A stretch of DNA of 50,438 bases from CAIYRG01 sp036273455 (GTDB lineage Bacteria; Pseudomonadota; Alphaproteobacteria; Micropepsales; Micropepsaceae), in assembly GCA_036273455.1 (NCBI GenBank), contig DASUHP010000043.1, positions 1-50,438 on the forward strand. The letters run 5' to 3'. A model generated the notes under the pieces. That model was not told the DNA's origin. It searched no databases and worked only from the letters and a program-made list of their open reading frames with translations. Position 1 is the stretch's first letter. Every line of letters begins with the position of its first letter. Made by a program: the position numbers and the translations under genes. This document shows positions 7,537 to 15,193 of this stretch, piece after piece.

Positions 7537-9213
7537 TTAATCATGCGTATGGACAGGGTCATGGCCGCGATGTTGGTGGGCGTCGTCGCGGCGGTGATGA
7601 ATTCGTTCACGGTTACGAGCCGGATCGTCGCTGAACACCAGCGACTTGATCGTCACCGGGACGGTGTAGGACGGCACCCTGACACGCCCGAGGTCGATGT
7701 AATCGAAATCCATGAGCATCACGCCGTCGATGCAGAGGATTTCGCTTTCCACTTTGCAATCTTCGCGCATGATCGCGCCGAGCGTCTGCGCGACGTCGCC
7801 ATCAAGCATCAGATAAATCGGCCTACGCGCCGCAACTTTGTCGGCGAGCCCGGCGACGAGTCCGCGGGCGCAGGCATGGAGACGCTCATAGGCCGGCGCA
7901 CCGCGCCAGCGGAAGGCGAGCGCAATCTCGGCACCGGAATTTGCGGCATCGAATCTGCGGCGATGGGCACGGATCGCGTCGCACAGCGCGCCCGAATCCA
8001 CATCGTCGCCGAAGGTGAAATCCGGCTGCAGGACTTGCAAATTTCGCTTCGGCAGAAGCGCCCCTGCATTGGAAATGTAGCTCGTATTTCCCGAGAGCTG
8101 GACTGTGTATTCGGACGCACCAAGTGCAGTGGCGCGGATACATTCACCGGCCGGCAAAAGCGGCCAGGGAAACCGGCCGGCGGCAAATCGCATGGCGATG
8201 GCGGTGCCGAGACGGCGCCCCATATCGCCGAAATCGCGGGTCTCGCGTCCGTAAATATATTCGGCGACCCCGCCCGACGCCATCACGCCTGTGATCCCGT
8301 CGAGCGAAGGCAGCGGATCGGTGAGATACAGCGAAGCAGCGGCGGCGGGAGGATTTGCCGACAGCGCTGCGATCAGAGTGTCGGCCATTTGCCCGGCGAC
8401 GCGATCAAGTTCCGTTTCCTGTGCGAGCGATCCCAATTGCCACGCATAGCCGGCGCGTCGCGCATGGGTTTCCCCGGCTGGATCGAGTCGCACAATGCGG
8501 CCCGATGCGTCTACCACCTGCAAGCGTCCGCCAATATGCACCGCCGCGGTCGCAATCACCTTCCCCGCCTCGACCACGGCGAGCTTGGTGGTGCCGCCGC
8601 CGATGTCGATGTTCAGAATGCGTGCGCCAGTTTCGTTTGACACCCGCGATGCCCCCGAACCATAGGCCGCCAGCATGGATTCCATATGATGCCCGGCGGC
8701 CGCACACACGAAATCGCCGCCGGTTTCCGCCAGCATCGCGGCGATCGCTTGCGCATTTTCGCGCCGCAAAGCTTCGCCGGTCAGGATCACCGCGCCGGAA
8801 TCGACGTCTTTTGGCGCGACTGTCGCATCACGATAGGCTTGAGCGATGATCTCCTTCAACGCCAGATCATCGATGCGCGTCTCGCTCTGATAAGGCGTTA
8901 GCGAAACGGGTGAGAGAAAAAGCGTCTCGCGCGACACGACGTAGTAGCGGCTGGTCAAATCTTCCGACAGCCGCCGGAGATTGATCTTCGAGAAAATCAC
9001 CTGCGTGCCGGACGATCCGATATCGATGCCGACGGTCGTCAGTGTGACGTGGTCCTGAATCCATAACGGATTTTCTTCCAGCGGTCCGTCGGCTTCGAAA
9101 TCGTCGTGGTCGTGATCGGATTGTTCGTCGTGTTGATGATGCAGGGCATCGCCGAGCCGGTGATCCGCAAGCGCGTGCGAGCCGGTTTTTTTGTCTTGCG
9201 GCGGCGCCGTCAC
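7537..9213 (-). CDS. EutA-like actin-fold ATPase with histidine-rich ends
   Basis: It resembles EutA, the ATP-dependent reactivating factor of ethanolamine ammonia-lyase. ASKHA-type signatures are clear: TTVGIDIGSSGTQVIF (phosphate 1), ARILNIDIGGGTTKLAVVE (phosphate 2) and GVMASGGVAEYIYG. Both ends are rich in His and Asp (N-terminal DEQSDHDHDDF, C-terminal AHQHRGHDPVHTHD), which suggests metal binding. No eutB/eutC or other ethanolamine genes are present; it leads an ABC importer operon instead, so a chaperone role for another enzyme or for metal delivery is possible. The start is uncertain: there is no good ATG, and GTG at 9213 is the first plausible codon in frame, giving 558 residues. Confidence 0.8.
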   Translation of the reverse strand: MTAPPQDKKTGSHALADHRLGDALHHQHDEQSDHDHDDFEADGPLEENPLWIQDHVTLTTVGIDIGSSGTQVIFSKINLRRLSEDLTSRYYVVSRETLFLSPVSLTPYQSETRIDDLALKEIIAQAYRDATVAPKDVDSGAVILTGEALRRENAQAIAAMLAETGGDFVCAAAGHHMESMLAAYGSGASRVSNETGARILNIDIGGGTTKLAVVEAGKVIATAAVHIGGRLQVVDASGRIVRLDPAGETHARRAGYAWQLGSLAQETELDRVAGQMADTLIAALSANPPAAAASLYLTDPLPSLDGITGVMASGGVAEYIYGRETRDFGDMGRRLGTAIAMRFAAGRFPWPLLPAGECIRATALGASEYTVQLSGNTSYISNAGALLPKRNLQVLQPDFTFGDDVDSGALCDAIRAHRRRFDAANSGAEIALAFRWRGAPAYERLHACARGLVAGLADKVAARRPIYLMLDGDVAQTLGAIMREDCKVESEILCIDGVMLMDFDYIDLGRVRVPSYTVPVTIKSLVFSDDPARNRERIHHRRDDAHQHRGHDPVHTHD

Positions 9214-9360
9214 AGGCGGCTCGGGAACTCTGGTTTCATGCTGGAATGATTGGCATTTTGCCGGGAACCGGACAAGCGCAAGGAACCGATGGCGTGACTT
9301 TACGTTTGGCACATCGCGGTGAATTTGTGCCCCACTCCGCCGCCTCCGCAGGAGCACTTC

Positions 9361-9885
9361 ATGGAAGATTTTATCGCCGGTCTGGTGGCGCAACTGGACA
9401 GCGGCGCAATGGATCGCCGCCAGTTTTGTGAAACTGTTGCTCTCGCCGCGATGGTCTATGCGGCGGGCGAAGAGGCGGCCAATGCCGCTCCCGCGCAGGG
9501 TTTCAAACCGATCGCGATCAATCACATCTCCTATGCCTGCGGCGATTATCGCAAGGCGCGCGATTTCTACAGCTCATTGCTGGGGATGGCGCCGGCGCCC
9601 AATGCCGACAACGGCCGCGAGACAAGGTTGATGTTCGGTCCGCCGGCCGGTCAGGGCGGCAGTTTTCTCATTCCGCGCAATGGCAGCATTGTGCCCCGAG
9701 CCAAAGCCGTCGTGGACCATATCTGCTACACGATTCCGAATTGGAACGAGAATGAAGTCGTCGCCACGCTGAAAGCCCACGGGCTGGAACCCACCGGCCG
9801 CCCGGGAAGCCTGCATGTCTATGATCCCTTCGATTACGACGTGCAGATCGCCAATGCCGTCGAAGAAAACGCCTTCCGCCGCTGA
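9361..9885 (+). CDS. exported VOC-fold (glyoxalase/dioxygenase-like) protein
   Basis: 174 residues. After an N-terminal twin-arginine-like leader (MDRRQFCETVALAAM), the rest is a VOC-type fold: IAINHISYACGDYRKARDFYSSLLGM opens it, and VVDHICYTIPNW and LHVYDPFDYDVQIAN carry the second half. The start is set by GCAGGAG before the ATG at 9361. It is divergent from the EutA-like operon, with which it shares a 150-bp intergenic region, and is followed 15 bp later by a second VOC gene. Metal ligands and substrate are not certain. Confidence 0.85.
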   Translation: MEDFIAGLVAQLDSGAMDRRQFCETVALAAMVYAAGEEAANAAPAQGFKPIAINHISYACGDYRKARDFYSSLLGMAPAPNADNGRETRLMFGPPAGQGGSFLIPRNGSIVPRAKAVVDHICYTIPNWNENEVVATLKAHGLEPTGRPGSLHVYDPFDYDVQIANAVEENAFRR

Positions 9886-9900
9886 CCACCGGAGACCATC

Positions 9901-10485
9901 ATGGAAGCATTTGTTGCAAGCAAAGTGGACGATTACCGGGCCGGACGGATCACGCGGCGGCAACTGATCGAGACTTTGACGGTTGCCGCGGCCACGGCAT
10001 ACACGGCCCCAGGCGCCACTGCCGCCCCCGCCCTGCCCGGCTTAAAAGTCGCGCTTGTGAACCACATTTCCTACACCTGCCCGAACTTCAAACAGGCCGC
10101 CGACTGGTATTCGAAAATGTTCAATCTCGAACAGGTCGGCGCGACCCAAAACGACGTCGTGTTACCCTTCGGGCAAAAGGGCGAGAGACCGTTCGGCGTA
10201 ACCGCGAACGACGTACCGATGACGCACCTGATCATCCGCACACGGGATTTGAATGCGCGACCGCAAAATGGCGGCCCACCACGCCGCCAACCAAAAGCGC
10301 TGGTCAATCATGTCGCATATACGATTGCCGACTGGGACCAGAACCGGGTGCGAGCGGAGCTCGCGCGGATGGGTTATCGCAACCCTGAGGTCGATACGCC
10401 ATACAGCTTCCACGTCGTCGACGTGAACGGCTATGACGTGCAGATCAGCGGGATCGCGATGACGGCTCTGAACGTCGGCGGCTGA
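9901..10485 (+). CDS. exported VOC-fold protein, paralogue of the preceding gene
   Basis: 194 residues with the same plan as its upstream neighbour: a leader with paired arginines (RITRRQLIETLTVAAATAY), then ALVNHISYTCPNFKQAADWYS, LVNHVAYTIADWDQNRV and FHVVDVNGYDVQISG. A site CCGGAG precedes the ATG. The two genes are co-directional with a 15-bp gap, so they are probably co-transcribed and may form a heterodimer or act on related substrates. Function unknown beyond the fold. Confidence 0.85.
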   Translation: MEAFVASKVDDYRAGRITRRQLIETLTVAAATAYTAPGATAAPALPGLKVALVNHISYTCPNFKQAADWYSKMFNLEQVGATQNDVVLPFGQKGERPFGVTANDVPMTHLIIRTRDLNARPQNGGPPRRQPKALVNHVAYTIADWDQNRVRAELARMGYRNPEVDTPYSFHVVDVNGYDVQISGIAMTALNVGG

Positions 10486-10492
10486 GATTCAG

Positions 10493-10636
10493 CTATTCGG
10501 CGGGTTGCCCGGGGGGACTGTTTTCGCGACGGACCAGGACGTAACCGAAGTCGCAGAGATCGGAGCTTTCCGGGAAGTCGCCGCTGTCGTCTGACATATC
10601 GAGGTCCTTGGAAACTTCCGCCGGTTCCGGAGCCAC
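10493..10636 (-). CDS. small acidic protein, 47 residues
   Basis: A short GTG-start frame with protein-like composition: an acidic first half (PEPAEVSKDLDMSDDSGDF) and a YVLVRREN stretch near the end. AAAGGGGA lies upstream of the GTG at an acceptable distance; an internal ATG would give 33 residues. It is convergent with the VOC gene, with 7 bp between stops. I do not recognise the family. Confidence 0.4.
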   Translation of the reverse strand: MAPEPAEVSKDLDMSDDSGDFPESSDLCDFGYVLVRRENSPPGQPAE

Positions 10637-10828
10637 TGCGAATCCCCTTTTGCGCGAATCACCCGAATTATAAATGACGCGCTCACGCTAAGGTTCCGAG
10701 GTGACGAAAAAGAAAGTTTCACGGAAGGCCTGGCACTGGCTTCGCCCCCCGTGTCCCTCCGCGGATCCTGCTTCTCGCACGGCGCTTCGCAGGATCACCC
10801 CGTCAGAGGCAGAGTTGAGCAAAGGTGG

Positions 10829-11554
10829 TTACTTCGCGCAGGTGCCGTGGCGGGCGGCATCGAACTGATCGAACAGCCGCGCCGCTCCCGACCCCGTCAG
10901 GGTACGGATCACATGCGGCTGCCCGGGCTCGAGTGCGAAAGTCACGTTATACCCCGCAGCGCGGAATTTCGCCGCCTGATCCCGCATCGCTTCGGGCCAG
11001 CCTGAATCCAGCGCGCCCGCAAACATGTGGATGCACAGGTTTGACAGCGCACTCGTCTGCTGGGGGGCCGCATTGTCGAGGAATCCGGGAAATCCGGTGA
11101 CCGACACAAAATATTGCGGATATTTGGACGCGATGAGAAAGGCGCTCAGGCCGCCATTGGAATTTCCCGCCACGTTAAATTTCCCGTCCGCCACGTGGTA
11201 GTCGGCGAGCAATTTGGTCAGGAAGGAGGGAAAGATTTTTTGGCTGCCCTCAAAGAACAGCACGCCACCGGGCGCGGATGGTTCGACCACAATATATCCG
11301 CGCCGTTCGGCTTCCGCGCGGTAATTGCCGGACAGCGTCGCATCGACCATGTCCATGTCCTGACCACCGGGCGGAAACGCGAGCACTGCCGGATATGTCT
11401 TCGCGGGATCAAAGCCGTTCGGCAGAACGACTTTATATTGGACAGTCAGGCCGGCGACAGTTGCGGTCTTGTCGATGACCGCCGCGGCGGCCGGAAATGC
11501 CAGCCATGCGGAAAGCGCGAGTGTCGAGCATGGCAGCAGTTTTGCAATCGCCAT
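10829..11554 (-). CDS. secreted alpha/beta-hydrolase, esterase/PHB-depolymerase-like
   Basis: 241 residues with a signal peptide (cleavage after AFPAAAA). It has an oxyanion-type segment (LAFPPGGQDMD), the nucleophile elbow GNSNGG (Ser near 137), and a C-terminal GQPHVIRT that probably supplies the catalytic His. This fits small extracellular or periplasmic esterases of the feruloyl-esterase/PHB-depolymerase type. The ATG at 11554 is preferred over the one four codons upstream because GGAG sits correctly for it. The substrate is not known. Confidence 0.85.
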   Translation of the reverse strand: MAIAKLLPCSTLALSAWLAFPAAAAVIDKTATVAGLTVQYKVVLPNGFDPAKTYPAVLAFPPGGQDMDMVDATLSGNYRAEAERRGYIVVEPSAPGGVLFFEGSQKIFPSFLTKLLADYHVADGKFNVAGNSNGGLSAFLIASKYPQYFVSVTGFPGFLDNAAPQQTSALSNLCIHMFAGALDSGWPEAMRDQAAKFRAAGYNVTFALEPGQPHVIRTLTGSGAARLFDQFDAARHGTCAK

Positions 11555-11643
11555 CAGGTGCTCCATCGAACATAGCCGGTCAAAACAGCGGCCGGAGGGG
11601 AGCGATGCTCTCCTCCGGCCACACCCCGCGACGTCTGATTTAC

Positions 11644-12045
11644 TTACTGGCCTTCGGCGTTGTTCTTCTGTCCGCCATTACCCAGTGTCTGGCCACCCGG
11701 CAACACGGCAGAGATGAACTGACCACCGCGCGAACCATCCTTGAGCGGATGAATTTTCACGGCCACGGCATCACCCGGTTTCACCGAATCCGGCTTCCAG
11801 CCGACGCGCGCCTGCTGGCCGGGCGATCCCATTTCAATGGCGTACTGCATGGCTTTGCCGCTCGCCGGATCGTTCACCATAATGCGCAGCCAGGCATGCG
11901 GATTGGTCCATTCGAATTCCTTTACCGTGCCGTTCAGCGCCACGGTCTTATCGGCATCGAACATCGAAAAAGAATGATGGGCCAATGCCGGCGCGGCGAA
12001 TGCGGGCACGGCAACAGCGGCAAGGCCAAGCAGTTTCCAGTTCAT
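11644..12045 (-). CDS. DUF6152 family exported protein
   Basis: 133 residues: a signal peptide ending ALA, then the family hallmarks HHSFSMFD immediately after cleavage, VKEFEWTNPHAWLRI, and a C-terminal GSRGGQF. The ATG at 12045 is chosen for the GGGGA just upstream. Function unknown; conserved His and Asp at the mature N-terminus suggest metal binding. It follows a close paralogue in the same direction. Confidence 0.85.
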   Translation of the reverse strand: MNWKLLGLAAVAVPAFAAPALAHHSFSMFDADKTVALNGTVKEFEWTNPHAWLRIMVNDPASGKAMQYAIEMGSPGQQARVGWKPDSVKPGDAVAVKIHPLKDGSRGGQFISAVLPGGQTLGNGGQKNNAEGQ

Positions 12046-12138
12046 CGGCATCCCCAGATGTGTGCGCAGCCAAATATATGCCCCGCGCGAAATGCCGACA
12101 AGCGAGCCCGAATTGGCCGGGACAAATCGGTACAAATA

Positions 12139-12585
12139 TCAGGGATTTTGTCCACCCCGGCTGGCACAAACCTGTCCCGGCAGGCAAGCCGTCGGCAAAC
12201 CCACGGCTGGACCGGTGCGGCCGAGTTTTCGGCCATCCGGCAGTTGCGCCGACAAATACATCCCGCCGCGCGAGCCGTCCTTGTTCGGATGCATGGTGAC
12301 GGTAATCGTATCGCCGGGTTTGACTGTGTCCGGCTTCCAGCCGTCATATGTCGAACGCGACACCGAGCCCATTTCGACGGCGTATTGGAGCACTTTTCCG
12401 GTTGCCGGATCGGCCACCATCATCCGCAGCCAGACATGCGGATTGGTCCATTCCACTTCCTTGACCGAACCGTTCAAGACGACTGTACGGTCGGCATCAA
12501 ACATGGCGAAGGAGTGATGCGCGGATGCGGGCACGGCGGCGGCAAGAATCGTGATTGCTGTTATGCATGTCAGCCTGAACTTCAT
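12139..12585 (-). CDS. DUF6152 family exported protein (tandem paralogue)
   Basis: 148 residues, a clear duplicate of the next gene downstream: signal peptide ending PASA, HHSFAMFDADRTVVL, VEWTNPHVWLRMMV, DGSRGGMYLS. CGGGAGA precedes the ATG. Its C-terminal tail (about 25 residues with two Cys, CLPGQVCASRGG) is not in the paralogue. Function unknown. Confidence 0.85.
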   Translation of the reverse strand: MKFRLTCITAITILAAAVPASAHHSFAMFDADRTVVLNGSVKEVEWTNPHVWLRMMVADPATGKVLQYAVEMGSVSRSTYDGWKPDTVKPGDTITVTMHPNKDGSRGGMYLSAQLPDGRKLGRTGPAVGLPTACLPGQVCASRGGQNP

Positions 12586-12658
12586 CGCAGTCTCCCGTTG
12601 TTCTTGTCAGGCACAACGCAATTGCCGTGATGAACAAATCCCAGACGAAAGGTACAAG

Positions 12659-13294
12659 CTATTTCAGGCGGGCGAGCGCCGGCCATTGTTCGATCTTGAT
12701 GCTCCCTGCCAGCATTGCGTCACCGTTGCCGTCCGGGCGGAAGACGAGGATTTCACCATCTGCGACATCGGCGAGATTGGCGCCGAATGCCCCGATGATA
12801 TTGGGCGCATGGGTCACAATGAGTGTGTCCGTGCCGGGTGCCGGAACTGTGGCGACCAGATTTCTCAACCAGGCCGCGGGCGAGGGTTGCAACGGCTGCA
12901 TGCTCTGTCCGCCATCGCCAAGTTCCGCGGCCGTGCGCGGTTGCGGCAATCCCGCGATGCGCACGGTCTCAAGCGCGCGATAAGTCGGGCTCGACAGAAT
13001 CTCGTGGATCGGGAGATGAAGCGCGCGCATCGCTGCGCCCATGGCCCGCGACGTGCTCCTGCCCTTTTTATCCAGCTGCCGTTCCAGAGCAGTATTTTCA
13101 CGGTCGGCTGCGGATTTATCAGGACGTGCTGCCGGAGAGCTCGCATGGCGCATCAGGAGCACATACCCGCCTTCGCGCAGGGCTGCGATCAGCGGCTGCG
13201 CGGCCGTGCTTGCGCCCCGTGCCGGTGCAACTGAGAGTGTCATCAAAGCTGCCAGCAGCAGCGAAAAAATCCGTACACGATGGTGCATCGTCAT
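12659..13294 (-). CDS. exported histidine phosphatase family protein
   Basis: 211 residues with an N-terminal signal segment and a phosphoglycerate-mutase-like fold. The catalytic motif is LLMRHASSP (the His is the phosphate acceptor); the second catalytic His is in LIVTHAPNI. SSPTYRALET is the usual family helix. This suggests a periplasmic phosphomonoesterase of unknown substrate. AAGGCG before the ATG at 13294 favours it over the ATG 7 codons upstream. Confidence 0.85.
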   Translation of the reverse strand: MTMHHRVRIFSLLLAALMTLSVAPARGASTAAQPLIAALREGGYVLLMRHASSPAARPDKSAADRENTALERQLDKKGRSTSRAMGAAMRALHLPIHEILSSPTYRALETVRIAGLPQPRTAAELGDGGQSMQPLQPSPAAWLRNLVATVPAPGTDTLIVTHAPNIIGAFGANLADVADGEILVFRPDGNGDAMLAGSIKIEQWPALARLK

Positions 13295-13410
13295 CCGCTT
13301 CGCCTTGCCTAACATGCTGAATCTAGCACGAATTACTCCGAAAGAACGATGTTCCGGGTGCGAGTCACGGCCGGTTACTTTTAGCGCGGGGCCGCGTTTC
13401 CTTTGCCATC

Positions 13411-14406
13411 ATGCCGGAACGCGACATTGTGGTCATCGGAGCCTCCGCGGGCGGGATCAGCGCCTTGCAGGCGATTGTCCGCGGATTACCGGCAGATTTT
13501 CCGGCGGCAATCCTGGTTGTCCTGCACCTATCGCGGCAAAGCGGCGGTTTGTTGCCGGAGATTCTCGCTCGCGCCGGCGCTCTGCCGGCCAGCAATGCCC
13601 GTCACAATGAAGAGATTAGCGCGGGCCACATCTATGTCGCGCCGCCCGACAGGCACCTCCTCATCGGGCCGGAACGCCGGATATATCTTGGACATGGGCC
13701 AAAAGAGAATCGCTTCCGCCCGGCGGTGGATCCCCTGTTCCGCTCGGCGGCTCTGCGTGAGGGCCGGAAAGTCATAGGAGTGGTGTTGAGCGGGGGCCTG
13801 GATGATGGCAGCGCGGGCCTGTACGCGATCAAACGGGCCGGCGGGCTGGCGATGGTCCAGGATCCGTCCGAAGCCGAGGTTCCATCGATGCCGCGCAACG
13901 CCTTGCAGCATGTCGCCGCCGACTATTGCGCAAGCGCGGAAAAAATTGGTGAGATGCTGCCCATTCTGCTGCGACAAGCACCGGTCAGGGAAATGCCGGC
14001 CATGAGCGAGGATACCAGGCTTGAAGTTGAATTGGCCGCGGACGAACGCAATCAATTGGACGTCACGCAACTGGGGCCGCCTTCACCCTACACCTGCCCC
14101 GCCTGTTCCGGATCGCTGATGCGGATTGGCAACGCCCAGCCGGTCCGGTTCCGCTGCCATACCGGCCACGCCTTTACAGTGATGAGTCTGGATGATGAAC
14201 AACGCGAAAAGGTGGAAAATGCTGCCTGGAGCGCGATCCGCGCGCTTCAGGAACATGCCCTGCTGCTGCAGGAGATGATCCGCCTCCCGGGCTTCAGTGG
14301 TGAGGAAATCGCCGATTACGCCGCGCGTGCCGAACAGGCGTTGGAGCGGGCGACATTGCTGCGCGAAACTTTGGCGGCGACGCCGGACAAACCGGACAAA
14401 GACTGA
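13411..14406 (+). CDS. stand-alone CheB methylesterase-like protein with C-terminal zinc-type motif
   Basis: 331 residues. The CheB catalytic domain fills about 1-190: VIGASAGGI (catalytic Ser), VLHLSRQSGG (His) and VVLSGGLDDGSAG (Asp). It has no receiver domain. The C-terminal half has YTCPACSGSLMRI and RCHTGHAF, a Cys/His set that could bind zinc, then a helical tail. Similar stand-alone CheB proteins occur beside CheB/CheR fusion regulators, and one is encoded 0.8 kb downstream. No flagellar or chemoreceptor genes are nearby, so the target need not be a chemoreceptor. Confidence 0.88.
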   Translation: MPERDIVVIGASAGGISALQAIVRGLPADFPAAILVVLHLSRQSGGLLPEILARAGALPASNARHNEEISAGHIYVAPPDRHLLIGPERRIYLGHGPKENRFRPAVDPLFRSAALREGRKVIGVVLSGGLDDGSAGLYAIKRAGGLAMVQDPSEAEVPSMPRNALQHVAADYCASAEKIGEMLPILLRQAPVREMPAMSEDTRLEVELAADERNQLDVTQLGPPSPYTCPACSGSLMRIGNAQPVRFRCHTGHAFTVMSLDDEQREKVENAAWSAIRALQEHALLLQEMIRLPGFSGEEIADYAARAEQALERATLLRETLAATPDKPDKD

Positions 14407-14619
14407 AATAGGCACATTCGTGAGGCGAACACGGAGTTCAACAGCAAGCGCCCCGGATGGAGCCACAACGCTGCTGGCACCAGCGAACCCACAACAGCAA
14501 CTTCCCCCCCAAAAGCCCGCCAACTGCCCTGCGCGGGACCCGCATGTTCGCTACCGTGCCGGCTGCCCAACCCTGTTACGATTAGGAAGGTGGGGCCCGA
14601 CAATTGCGTGGGAGGGTGA

Positions 14620-14793
14620 GTGAAAGAGCCTGAAGAGTACAGAAACTATGCGGAAGAGTGCCGAATGATTGCTTCCGGCATGCGAGACGCGGCAATCCGC
14701 GCCCAAATGCTCGCTATGGCGGAGCAATGGGACTCGCTTGCGGATGAGCGCGAGAAGGTTATCGCAATACGGGCGAAGCTGTCTGACGACTAG
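14620..14793 (+). CDS. small helical protein, YRxxAEE family
   Basis: 57 residues from a GTG start with GGAGG close upstream: KEPEEYRNYAEECRMIAS, then QMLAMAEQWDSLADERE. It belongs to a set of very short all-helical proteins that recurs in this window at 14826, 17884, 18192, 38637 and 43564. Function unknown. Confidence 0.7.
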   Translation: MKEPEEYRNYAEECRMIASGMRDAAIRAQMLAMAEQWDSLADEREKVIAIRAKLSDD

Positions 14794-14825
14794 CGAACGA
14801 AGTCCCACAACGGCGTCCCCAATCT

Positions 14826-14990
14826 TCAAGGCTCCTCGCGCTTATCCTGAATGAACGCAAGCTTCTCATAGTCCAGAATGAGCTTTTCGATCTTCTTCCG
14901 GATTTCAGGGTCCTTCATGTCGGAAAGGATTGCCCTTAGTTCTTCGGCCCGCTGCCGGTATTGGAAGGCGCGAAAGTCATCACCATTCAC
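14826..14990 (-). CDS. small helical protein, YRxxAEE family
   Basis: 54 residues from a GTG start, convergent with the previous gene. QYRQRAEELRAILSDMKD and EIRKKIEKLILDYEKLA show the family pattern (YRxxAEELR, a charged middle, then Y-x-x-LA). No ATG is available in frame upstream. Function unknown. Confidence 0.65.
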   Translation of the reverse strand: MNGDDFRAFQYRQRAEELRAILSDMKDPEIRKKIEKLILDYEKLAFIQDKREEP

Positions 14991-15193
14991 CTTGCGCGTC
15001 CCTGACGTTCTCCGGCTCTCTATATCATATACGCTAATTCAAGATCGGCGGATTGGTGCAAAGACTTCAATATATTTGGCAAGTTCCACGACAGCACTTG
15101 CCCCGCCCCGGGCAGTGACCGGCCATGACCCGTTTTAACTGATTGCGCCGGCCCGCTGGCTCTGATGATTCCCCTTCAACACGCTCAGCTGTG

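Noticed and set aside
7537..9213. An ethanolamine microcompartment locus
   Set aside because: No EutB/EutC, shell proteins or alcohol/aldehyde dehydrogenases are present; only the EutA-type fold is shared.
10489..10722. A 77-codon minus-strand frame from an ATG
   Set aside because: Its Ser/Thr/Arg-rich translation looks random, while the overlapping GTG frame at 10493-10636 looks like a real small protein.
10701..10868. A plus-strand GTG frame of 55 residues
   Set aside because: It overlaps the 3' end of the esterase, lacks conserved features and is rich in Arg/Pro; not enough support.
14826..14990. A frameshift in the small helical gene on the minus strand
   Set aside because: My first reading added a T at 14940/14941. 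Re-reading against the plus-strand frame over the same bases shows the gene is intact.
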